A stretch of 12,860 nt of DNA from the NCBI GenBank assembly GCA_014377795.1, contig JACMOY010000142.1, forward strand, positions 1-12,860. Reading direction: 5' to 3'. The position numbers and the translations under genes are program-made. The stretch's first letter is position 1. Every line of letters begins with the position of its first letter. This document shows positions 6,997-12,860 of the stretch, piece by piece. The stretch comes from Actinomycetota bacterium. GTDB taxonomy: Bacteria > Actinomycetota > Actinomycetes > Actinomycetales > Angustibacteraceae. The notes below the pieces were generated by a model. It did no database searches and had not been told where the DNA came from. It saw nothing but the letters and a program-made list of their open reading frames with translations.

Positions 6997-7740
6997 GTGA
7001 CACCAGGGGGCGCAGCGACGACGGCCCGCAGCGGCGAGGGGCTGAAGGCCTTCGAGGTCGTGCTGCGGTGGGTCGACGACCGCATCCTGGGTGGTCAGCT
7101 CGCCGTGGGCGACCAGCTGCCGGCGGAGCGCGAGCTCGCACGCATGCTCGACGTCAGCCGCGCCGCCGTGCGCGAGGCGGTACGCACCCTGCAGGCCCAG
7201 GGCATCGTGCGCTCGTCGGTCGGGGGCGGCGGGGCCGGCGGGACGACGATCACCGGAGGTTCCACCAACGCGCTCAGCCTGCTGCTGCGCCGACACGTGG
7301 CCCTGTCGATCTTCCCTGCTCCCGACGTCGTCGAGGTGCGCGTCTCACTGGAACGCCTCAGCGTCCGCCTCGCCGCGGCCAACGCGACCCCGGAGCACCT
7401 CGCGCCGATGCGGGCCCTGCTCGACGTCATGGCCGACCCCGGCATCGACCGGTCGCAGTTCAACGACTGCGACACCGCCTTCCACGTGGCCATGGCCGAC
7501 GCGGCGGGTAATCTTCTGGTCAGGGACCTGACCGCCGCGATCCGTGAGTCGCTGCGCCTGCCGATCCTCGACCGCTTCCACGCCCTGCAGTCCTGGAGCG
7601 AGGTCGCCGAGACGCTGCGCGGCGACCACCAGTCGATCTTCGCGGCGGTCGCCCGCGGCGACGGCGAGGCGGCGGCAGCACTTGTCGAGGACCACATCAG
7701 AAGTGCGTGGCGCATCCTGGAGGGCGCGGTCCAGCGCTGA
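6997..7740 (+). CDS. lldR: FadR/GntR-family regulator with FCD domain, probable lactate-responsive LldR
   Basis: The 247-residue protein has an N-terminal winged helix-turn-helix (LPAERELARMLDVSRAAVRE, 41-60) and a C-terminal FCD ligand-binding domain. The FCD metal ligands D159, H163, H211 and H233 are all present, the pattern of FadR-type proteins that bind small organic acids. Divergence from lldP and the two operators beside the shared promoter region support a lactate-responsive repressor of the permease and probably of itself. I chose the GTG at 6997 because it sits close to the first conserved helix. GTGs at 6928 and 6961 are in frame, but the first would place O2 inside the coding region. 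The GGAGGTG at 6976-6982 is 14 bases before the chosen start, rather far, so the start is uncertain. It ends without an obvious T-rich terminator. Confidence 0.85.
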   Translation: MTPGGAATTARSGEGLKAFEVVLRWVDDRILGGQLAVGDQLPAERELARMLDVSRAAVREAVRTLQAQGIVRSSVGGGGAGGTTITGGSTNALSLLLRRHVALSIFPAPDVVEVRVSLERLSVRLAAANATPEHLAPMRALLDVMADPGIDRSQFNDCDTAFHVAMADAAGNLLVRDLTAAIRESLRLPILDRFHALQSWSEVAETLRGDHQSIFAAVARGDGEAAAALVEDHIRSAWRILEGAVQR

Positions 7741-7959
7741 CGGCGCGGGCACGCTGGCCCCGCCTCAGCCGCCCGCCGTCCTCCGCCGCCGTTCGGAGCG
7801 GTCACCGACCACCGACCGGTCACCCGGCGTCGACCTGTCGTCACCCAGCCGTTGCCCGTTGTTCGCAGGTCGGGTGCGCGCCAGCAGGGACCTCACAGCG
7901 CCGCCGAGCCTTCGACCCGGGCGGCAGTCGTCGCTCACGACCGGTCGAGGGGTGGTGTC
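7741..7959. other. No gene recognised between lldR and the tadA copy B fragment
   Basis: Neither strand gives a frame that resembles a known protein here, and the open frames look like chance products of high GC. A direct repeat of GGTCACC flanks GACCACCGACC at about 7800-7825 with unknown meaning. This stretch is the right-hand edge of the lactate module. Confidence 0.5.
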
Positions 7960-8060
7960 GTGGACGCGGTGGCGCAGGTCGAGCTTGAGGTCCGCAAGCT
8001 CATCCGAGGGTTGGGCGTCGACCCGGTGCGCGATGGCGACGCCGTCCGCGACGTGGTGCG
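7960..8060 (+). pseudogene. Truncated 5' end of tadA (copy B)
   Basis: From a GTG at 7960 the frame reads VDAVAQVELEVRKLIRG and then GVDPVRDG, matching LDAIAQVELEVRELIRR and GVDPVREG at the intact TadA start at 8259. Unlike copy A it keeps the GVDPVR segment. The match ends around 8060, about 33 codons in, and the frame then runs on through unrelated sequence to a stop at 8563-8565, overlapping the intact gene out of frame. It is a 5' stub without an ATPase domain. Confidence 0.8.
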
Positions 8061-8114
8061 CCATGGTGATCGCACGCTGCCGGTCCGGCGGGCGACGAAC
8101 CGGACGACGACCAT
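8061..8114 (-). pseudogene. Possible third remnant of the FHA-ftsK start
   Basis: Upstream of the GTCCACA element of the intact tadA leader, on the minus strand, an ATG at 8114 opens MVVVRFVARR. It lies at nearly the same distance from GTCCACA as the FHA-ftsK start codons in copies A and B, and bears a weak likeness to VVTLRC. It then runs into the tadA copy B fragment. Position is the main support; the sequence likeness alone would not carry the call. Confidence 0.3.
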
Positions 8115-8168
8115 GGAGGGACGACTGTCGTCGAGCTGGAACAAAGCGCTCGACGGCCCCTCGCGGTT

Positions 8169-8258
8169 GTCCACACGTTGCGGCGCAGCTCTTCTCGGCG
8201 GCGGCGGCGGGCCCTATGGTGCATATGTCGGGGCCGGACCGGGGCAGGGGGTGGACCG
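8169..8258 (+). promoter_or_regulatory. Leader of the Tad operon (copy C)
   Basis: TTGTCCACA (GTCCACA at 8169-8175) and TATGGT (8215-8220) repeat the arrangement seen ahead of tadA copy A, with the same 39-base gap, and lie 44 bases before the tadA TTG. The GC-rich stretch between them carries a run of GGC triplets. The operon promoter is probably here, but I see no good -35 box at 17 bases from TATGGT. Confidence 0.4.
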
Positions 8259-9506
8259 TTGGACGCGATCGCGCAGGTGGAGCTCGAGGTGCGCGAGCTC
8301 ATCCGCCGGTCCGGTGTCGACCCGGTCCGTGAGGGCCGGGTGGTCCGGGCGCTGGTCGAGGAGGTGGTGGCCGACTACGACGACCGGTCCGTATCCGGAA
8401 CCCTACCGACCCTGCTCGACCCGGCCGGCGCGGTGCAGCGGGTCTGGGACGCCGTGGCGGGTTTCGGTGCGCTGCAACCGTTTCTGGACGACCCGCGGGT
8501 CGAGGAGATCTGGGTCAACGAGCCGTCCAAGGTGTTCGTCGCCCGCGACGGCGTCGCCGAGCTGACCACGACGATCCTGGACGACGACACCGTGCGCGAC
8601 CTGGTCGAGCGGATGCTGAAGGCCTCGGGGCGGCGGCTCGACCTCAGCTCGCCGTTCGTGGACGCCACCTTGCCCGACGGGTCGCGCTTGCACGTGGTGA
8701 TCCCGGACGTGACCCGCGAACACTGGGCGTTGAACGTGCGCAAGTTCGTCGTCAAGGCGAGCCACCTCGAGGACCTCGTGCGGCTGGGCAGCCTCACGGC
8801 GCACGCGGCGCAGTTCCTCGATGCGAGCGTGCGCGCCGGGCTCAACATCCTGGTCGCGGGAGGCACGCAGGCCGGGAAGACCACCCTGCTCAACTGTCTC
8901 GCCGGGGCGATCGACTCCCGCGAGCGGATCATCACCTGCGAGGAGGTCTTCGAGCTGCGGATCGCCGCGCGGGACGTCGTCGCGCTGCAGTGCCGGCAGC
9001 CGAGCCTCGAAGGCACCGGCGAGATCCCGTTGCGGCGACTGGTGAAGGAGTCCCTGCGCATGCGCCCCTCGCGCATCATCGTGGGCGAGGTGCGCCAGGA
9101 GGAGAGCCTGGACATGCTGTTGGCTCTGAACAGCGGGCTGCCTGGCATGTGCACCGTCCACGCCAACAGCGCCCGCGAGGCGATCACCAAAATGTGCACA
9201 CTCCCACTGCTGGCGGGCGAGAACGTCGGGTGGCGCTTCGTCGTCCCGACCGTCGCAGCCAGCATCGACCTGGTGGTGCACATGGGTCTGGAACCGAACG
9301 GTGCGCGCCGCGTGCGCGAGGTCGTGGGTGTGCCCGGGCGCGTCGAGGGGGACGTCGTCGAGGTGGCCGACATCTTCACCACCCGCGGTGGTCAGCTGGT
9401 CCGGTCCGCAGGGTTCCCACCGCATCTTGAGCGGTACGAACGGATCGGTGTGGACGTCGCGCAACTGCTGGGGCGAGGCAGCTCCGACGTGCAGGTGACG
9501 TCGTGA
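8259..9506 (+). CDS. tadA: Tad pilus motor ATPase TadA/CpaF
   Basis: The 415-residue protein belongs to the CpaF/TadA branch of secretion ATPases, the hexameric cytoplasmic motor that drives assembly of Flp pili. The N-terminal domain (about 1-170) precedes the RecA-like core, which has Walker A G201-GTQAGKTT, the acidic box around CEEVFEL, Walker B R-x-x-RIIVGEVR (E277) and the His box CTVHANS (298-304). The P-loop reads TQAGK rather than the more usual TGSGK but keeps GxxxxGKT. The start is TTG at 8259; the truncated copies A and B have GTG at the equivalent codon followed by DAxAQVE, which supports this choice over longer frames reaching back to 8178. Its stop overlaps the tadB GTG by four bases (GTGA). 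No tadZ/cpaE gene lies directly upstream, where actinobacterial loci often carry one. Confidence 0.93.
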   Translation: MDAIAQVELEVRELIRRSGVDPVREGRVVRALVEEVVADYDDRSVSGTLPTLLDPAGAVQRVWDAVAGFGALQPFLDDPRVEEIWVNEPSKVFVARDGVAELTTTILDDDTVRDLVERMLKASGRRLDLSSPFVDATLPDGSRLHVVIPDVTREHWALNVRKFVVKASHLEDLVRLGSLTAHAAQFLDASVRAGLNILVAGGTQAGKTTLLNCLAGAIDSRERIITCEEVFELRIAARDVVALQCRQPSLEGTGEIPLRRLVKESLRMRPSRIIVGEVRQEESLDMLLALNSGLPGMCTVHANSAREAITKMCTLPLLAGENVGWRFVVPTVAASIDLVVHMGLEPNGARRVREVVGVPGRVEGDVVEVADIFTTRGGQLVRSAGFPPHLERYERIGVDVAQLLGRGSSDVQVTS

Positions 9507-10366
9507 CGGGCGTGCTGCTCGGGCTCGGGCTGGGCAGCGGGCTGTTCTGCCTGTGGTGGTCGACCTGGCCGCGCTCGCCCCGTGCGCCGCGCCCGCCGTC
9601 CGCCCGCCGCCTCGCGATGCTGGACGACCTGCGACAGGCGGGGCTGGAGGGGCTGAGTCCCGCCCGGCTGCTCGCCGGCAGCGTGGCCCTGGGCGCGGTC
9701 GTCCTGCTGCTGGTGCTGGGCGCCACGTCGGTGACCGCTCTGGCCGTCTGCTTCGCAGCGATGGCGGTCTGCGCGCCGTTGCTGATCGTGCGCTCCCGCG
9801 CCCGCCGTCGCCGCGCGCTGCTGCGCGACCTGTGGCCCGATGTCGTCGACAACCTCGCGTCAGCCGTGCGCGCGGGCCTCTCGCTGCCCGAAGCGCTGTC
9901 GCAGCTGGGATCGCGCGGGCCCGAGTCGCTGCGTCCTTCGTTCGCGGCGTTCGCCGAGGACCACCGCGCCACCGGGCGGTTCCAGGACTGTCTGGACGCG
10001 CTGAAGGATCGGCTCGCCGACCCGGTGGCCGACCGCGTGATCGAGTCGCTGCGCATCGCCCGCGAGGTCGGGGGCAGTGACCTCGGGCGGCTGCTGCGCA
10101 CGCTGTCGGCGTTCCTGCGCCAGGACGCGCGCACGCGCTCCGAGCTCGAGAGCAGGCAGGGGTGGACGGTCAACGCGGCGCGGCTGGCGGTCGCGGCGCC
10201 GTGGATCGTCCTGACCCTGCTGGCGACCAGGCCGGAGTCCATCGCGGCGTACGACCGCCCCGCCGGTGCGGCGGTGCTCGTGGTCGGTGCCGTCACCACG
10301 GTCGTCGCCTACCAGCTCATGCTCCGCATCGCGCGGCTGCCTGACGAGCAGCGGGTCCTGCGGTGA
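9503..10366 (+). CDS. tadB: Tad inner-membrane platform protein TadB (T2SSF family)
   Basis: The 287-residue membrane protein begins at a GTG overlapping the tadA stop (GTGA). One helix lies at about 4-20, two at about 55-97, and two close the protein at about 225-280. Between them the cytoplasmic T2SSF domain carries LWPDVVDNLASAVRAGLSLP and the later EVGGSDLGRLLRTLS, typical of GspF/TadB proteins. TadB and TadC form the membrane platform turned by TadA to push pilin into the fibre. It overlaps tadC by four bases, so the three are translationally coupled. Confidence 0.9.
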   Translation: MTGVLLGLGLGSGLFCLWWSTWPRSPRAPRPPSARRLAMLDDLRQAGLEGLSPARLLAGSVALGAVVLLLVLGATSVTALAVCFAAMAVCAPLLIVRSRARRRRALLRDLWPDVVDNLASAVRAGLSLPEALSQLGSRGPESLRPSFAAFAEDHRATGRFQDCLDALKDRLADPVADRVIESLRIAREVGGSDLGRLLRTLSAFLRQDARTRSELESRQGWTVNAARLAVAAPWIVLTLLATRPESIAAYDRPAGAAVLVVGAVTTVVAYQLMLRIARLPDEQRVLR

Positions 10367-11295
10367 CGCCCTGGGTGCAGGGCGCCCTCGTCGGCCTGGG
10401 TGCGGGCCTGGGGCTGCTGGTGGTCGCGATGCGCACCCAGGCGGTGCGTCGGGTGGATCTGGACGCCAGGTTGGGGCCCTACCTGCGCGACACGACACCC
10501 GCGAGCCGGTTGCTGGGTCGCACCGCGGTGGGGGCCCCGTCGGTGACGGCTCGGTTCTTGGCGCCGCTCGTCGCCGGAGCCGGCCGGCGGGTCGACTCGG
10601 TCCTCGGCGGCAGCGCGTCGGTGCGTCGCCGCCTGGTGCGTGCCGGGCGGGAGCCCGAGGTCGACGCTCTGCGCGCCGAGCAGGTGCTCTGGGGTGCCAC
10701 CGGGCTGGCCGCAGGATCGCTCGTCGCAGCAGCCGCCTGGTGGCGTGGCGCCGGCTCCGCCCCGGCTCTCGCGGTGCTCGCCCTGCTCTGCGGGGCGGCG
10801 GGAGTGGCCGGGCGCGACTGGGTTCTCACGGCGCAGGCGACCCGCCGCGAGCAGCGGTTGCTGATGCAGTTCCCCACCGTGGCCGAGATGCTGGCCCTGG
10901 CCGTGAGCGCGGGTGAGGGGCCCAGCGCGGCGCTCGAGCGGGTGGCCCGGCTCAGCGACGGTGAGCTGGCTGACGAGCTGCGGCGGACCCTCGCCGACAC
11001 CCGGGCTGGGGCCTCGCTGACCACGGCGCTGCAGGCGCTCGCCGACCGCACCGCGCTGGTGCCGCTGGCTCGTTTCGTCGACGGCGTCGTGGTGGCGGTC
11101 GAGCGCGGTACGCCGCTGGCCGACGTCCTGCACGCCCAGGCCCAGGACGTCCGCGAGGTAGGCCAGCGCGCCCTGATGGACGCCGCGGGCAAAAAAGAGA
11201 TTCTGATGATGATCCCGGTGGTGTTCCTGATCCTGCCGGTCACCGTCCTGTTCGCCGTCTACCCCGGGTTCGCGTTCCTGCGGCTCGGCCTGTGA
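10363..11295 (+). CDS. tadC: Tad inner-membrane platform protein TadC (T2SSF family)
   Basis: The 310-residue protein starts at a GTG overlapping the tadB stop. It has an N-terminal helix (about 5-22), a hydrophobic pair around 108-148, the T2SSF core (LMQFPTVAEMLALAVSAGEG, then ERGTPLADVLHAQAQDVRE) and a C-terminal helix with MMIPVVFLILPVTVLFAVYP. The AGKKE-MMIPVVFLILP ending is characteristic of TadC proteins. It pairs with TadB as the platform. A 30-base gap with a strong ribosome site separates it from the pilin gene. Confidence 0.9.
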   Translation: MTPWVQGALVGLGAGLGLLVVAMRTQAVRRVDLDARLGPYLRDTTPASRLLGRTAVGAPSVTARFLAPLVAGAGRRVDSVLGGSASVRRRLVRAGREPEVDALRAEQVLWGATGLAAGSLVAAAAWWRGAGSAPALAVLALLCGAAGVAGRDWVLTAQATRREQRLLMQFPTVAEMLALAVSAGEGPSAALERVARLSDGELADELRRTLADTRAGASLTTALQALADRTALVPLARFVDGVVVAVERGTPLADVLHAQAQDVREVGQRALMDAAGKKEILMMIPVVFLILPVTVLFAVYPGFAFLRLGL

Positions 11296-11325
11296 GGACC
11301 CGTCCACCACCCCGAAGGAGATCTG

Positions 11326-11535
11326 ATGACGTTCATCGAGCAGCGGCTGCACCTGGTGCGATGCATCCTGAGCCCCCGTGCGGACCACCCGGCCGGCGAC
11401 CGCGGCGACGTCCCCGGCTGGGTGCTGGTGACGATCATGACGGCCGGCCTGGTCGCTGCCCTCTGGGCCGTGGCGGGCGGCACCCTCGTCGACGTGTTCC
11501 AGTCGGCGATCGCCGACACCGTCGGCGGCCCTTGA
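11326..11535 (+). CDS. Small Flp-type pilin-like protein
   Basis: This 69-residue protein sits where actinobacterial Tad loci carry the Flp pilin or a DUF4244-type small protein. A basic leader (about 1-26) ends in DRG, followed by DVPGWVLVTIM and one hydrophobic helix (about 31-50), then a short tail. Cleavage after the Gly by a TadV-type prepilin peptidase would give a mature protein of about 42 residues, but the Glu expected at +5 is absent and no tadV is in the window. AAGGAG (11315-11320), five bases before the ATG, is among the best ribosome sites here, as expected for an abundant subunit. Its role as major pilin is inferred from position and shape. Confidence 0.75.
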   Translation: MTFIEQRLHLVRCILSPRADHPAGDRGDVPGWVLVTIMTAGLVAALWAVAGGTLVDVFQSAIADTVGGP

Positions 11536-11536
11536 C

Positions 11537-11935
11537 GTGGCGCCGGCAGCCGGCCGTGATCGAGGCTCGGCGGTCGTCGACTTCGCGCTGGTCGGCTCGC
11601 TGGTGACCCTGTTGTTCGTCGCCGTCGTCCAGGTCGCGCTGGTCGTGCACGTGCGGACGACGCTGGTCGACTGCGCCGCCGAAGGAGCGCGGTGGGGCGC
11701 CCGCGCGGGCCGGACACCGGACGACGGGGCGGCCCGGGCCCGCGACCTGGTGGCCTCCGAGCTCTCGCGCGGCTACGCGGCGCGGCTGGGCGACGGTGTC
11801 AGGGCCCGACGGCTGGACCGCGCCGGTGTCGCCGTCGTCGAGGTGACGATCCGCGCGCCGATCCCGCTGGTCGCCCTGCTCGGGCCGTCCGGCGGGCTCA
11901 CGGTGAGCGGCCACGCCTTCGACGAGAGCCAATGA
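11537..11935 (+). CDS. TadE-like minor pseudopilin
   Basis: The 132-residue protein starts at a GTG one base after the pilin stop. A short basic leader with DRGS is followed by AVVDFALVGSLVTLLFVAVV, a TadE-type helix in which the usual Glu of the VEFALV motif is Asp, and then an extracellular domain with a CAAEGARWGAR segment typical of TadE-family proteins. Such pseudopilins sit in the membrane and are needed for pilus formation. It overlaps the next gene by four bases (ATGA). Confidence 0.8.
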   Translation: MAPAAGRDRGSAVVDFALVGSLVTLLFVAVVQVALVVHVRTTLVDCAAEGARWGARAGRTPDDGAARARDLVASELSRGYAARLGDGVRARRLDRAGVAVVEVTIRAPIPLVALLGPSGGLTVSGHAFDESQ

Positions 11936-12375
11936 GGCCGGGCCGTCCGCAGGGCGACGACGGCAGCGCGCTCGTCGAGTTCTGCTTCCTCGCGGTGCTG
12001 CTGCTGGTGCCCATCGTCTACCTGGTGCTCACGCTGGGCCGGCTGCAGGCTGCCGCGTTCGCGACCGAGGGGGCCGCCCGTGAGGCGGGTCGCGCGTTCG
12101 TCACCGGCACCGACGAGGCGTCCGGTCGCGAGCGGGCCGCGGCGGCGGCGCTGATCGCGTTCTCGGACCAGGGATTCGACGATCAACGGCTCGAGGTGAT
12201 CGACATCGAGTGCTCAGGCGATCCGTGCCTGGCCCCGGACTCTCGCGTCATCGTGCGTGCGACGCTGCAGGTCGTCCTGCCCGCCGTGCCCCGCCTGGTC
12301 GACCGCTTCGTGCCGGCTCGGGTTCAGGTCGACGCGACCCACGTGGCCACCGTCGACCGGTTCGGTGCGCGATGA
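11932..12375 (+). CDS. TadE/TadF-like minor pseudopilin
   Basis: The 147-residue protein begins at the ATG overlapping the upstream stop; frames reaching further back run through the previous gene and are not used. DDGSALVEFCFLAVLLLVPI (9-28) is a TadE/F-type leader and helix with the canonical Val-Glu-Phe. The external domain contains C-SGDP-C, a possible disulphide (CSGDPC), then a region with two hydrophobic strands. It overlaps the next gene by four bases, so pilin-to-TadG genes form one tightly packed block. Confidence 0.82.
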   Translation: MRPGRPQGDDGSALVEFCFLAVLLLVPIVYLVLTLGRLQAAAFATEGAAREAGRAFVTGTDEASGRERAAAAALIAFSDQGFDDQRLEVIDIECSGDPCLAPDSRVIVRATLQVVLPAVPRLVDRFVPARVQVDATHVATVDRFGAR

Positions 12376-12860
12376 CCCCACGGGTCGCCGTCCGGGGTGG
12401 GCCCGAGGACGGGCAGATCAGCCTGCTCATCCTGGTCTACGCCCTGATCGCCCTGTCACTGGTAGCCGTCGTCGTCGACGCGACAGCAGTCCACCTCGCG
12501 CGCACCCAGCTGCTGGATGCGGCCGACGCCGCTGCGCTCGATGCCGCGGACGCGGTCGACGAGAAGGCGGTGTACGCCGGTGGGCTGTCCGACGCCGTGC
12601 CGCTGACCTCGGCGTCGGTGCGCGACCAGGCGACGACGTACCTGTCGTCGTACGCCGTCCCCTCCCACCTGGACGGCGTCGTCCTCGGCGCCCTCGCCCC
12701 GCGGGCGCGCGGGGCACGGGCGCGACCGCGGCGGCCCGCCCGGCGGGGGCGCCGAGGACGACGTCGTCCAGGTGGGGGGGGACGGCGTACGACGACAGGT
12801 ACGCCGTCGCCTGGTCGCGCACCAACGCCGAGGTCAGCGGCACGGCGTCGGCCAGCCCAC
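12372..12860 (+). CDS. TadG-like pilus assembly protein, N-terminal part; 3' end unreliable
   Basis: The ATG at 12372 overlaps the previous stop. EDGQISLLILVYALIALSL and the following VVVDATAVHLART form a TadG-type N-terminal helix, then DAADAAALDAADAV, the alanine-rich segment usual after it. Residues to about 112 (VVLGAL) look genuine. Beyond about 12707 the sequence becomes the inverse of the preceding 128 bases and the frame turns into Arg/Gly/Pro-rich sequence unlike this family, though it stays open to the window edge. The true 3' part is therefore missing or displaced. TadG-family proteins are membrane-anchored and act with the TadE/F pseudopilins. Confidence 0.75.
   Translation, partial: MTPRVAVRGGPEDGQISLLILVYALIALSLVAVVVDATAVHLARTQLLDAADAAALDAADAVDEKAVYAGGLSDAVPLTSASVRDQATTYLSSYAVPSHLDGVVLGALAPRARGARARPRRPARRGRRGRRRPGGGGRRTTTGTPSPGRAPTPRSAARRRPAH
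12580..12860. repeat. Large inverted repeat (foldback) at the right end
   Basis: Bases 12580-12707 match the reverse complement of 12733-12860 around a centre at 12720, with no gaps and six differences in the outer 119 bases. The outer end of the right arm coincides exactly with the last base of the window. The central 25 bases are loop. It may be an assembly or chimera artefact or a true inverted duplication within the TadG-like gene. Confidence 0.9.

Noticed and set aside
8178..8258. A longer tadA start at 8178
   Set aside because: The added residues are Arg-rich, cover the conserved leader, and are not shared by the two other tadA copies, which align from the TTG/GTG codon.
12427..12843. 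Minus-strand frame of 138 codons at the right end
   Set aside because: It is the inverted arm reading the same TadG-like residues and then antisense sequence; a product of the foldback, not a separate gene.
1..12860. Search for CRISPR arrays, tRNA or rRNA genes, transposases and integrases
   Set aside because: None could be seen by eye; the only short tandem repeat is the 15-bp unit inside lldP, which is coding.

Overview
The window is very GC-rich DNA with strong G/C third-position bias, GTG and TTG starts, GTGA/ATGA stop-start overlaps, a monoderm-type Tad locus without a secretin gene, and an EssC-like FtsK protein with an FHA domain. This points to a high-GC actinobacterium, probably in the Micrococcales. 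That placement is inference; no rRNA or other marker gene is present. The sequence behaves like a complete draft contig: a gene runs off the left end, and the right end is a large foldback.

Layout. (1) 1-1090, minus: the first 363 residues of an FHA/FtsK-SpoIIIE (EssC/EccC-like) ATPase. (2) 1091-1890: a divergent intergenic region followed by a truncated 5' end of tadA (plus) and a decayed 5' end of the FHA/FtsK gene (minus). (3) 1898-7740: a lactate-use module made of a two-domain FAD/Fe-S D-lactate-type dehydrogenase, a zone of gene remnants (ppsA and lutA/lldE pieces), the lactate permease lldP with an apparent one-base frameshift near its 3' end, and a divergent GntR/FCD regulator (lldR). 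Two perfect 11-bp LldR-type operators sit on either side of a good sigma70-type lldP promoter. (4) 7741-8258: no intact gene, but a third partial copy of the tadA 5' end and the tadA leader. (5) 8259-12860: an overlapping Tad/Flp pilus operon: tadA, tadB, tadC, a small pilin, two TadE/TadF-like pseudopilins and a truncated TadG-like protein.

How it fits together. The permease imports lactate, the membrane-associated dehydrogenase oxidises it to pyruvate, and LldR probably controls the permease. The remnants suggest the operon once continued lldP-lutA (GTGA-coupled) and that a PEP synthase gene for gluconeogenesis lay beside it; both were lost by deletion. The Tad genes encode a motor ATPase, a two-protein inner-membrane platform, a pilin and minor pseudopilins.

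The most notable structure is that the lactate module sits inside a row of partial copies of one locus, the divergent FHA-ftsK / tadA junction. tadA 5' ends occur three times (about 1244, 7960, 8259), FHA-ftsK 5' ends occur at least twice (1090 and 1761, possibly also 8114), and each junction carries a GTCCACA...TATNNT leader. This looks like the scar of repeated duplication or recombination that placed lactate genes inside a Tad locus.
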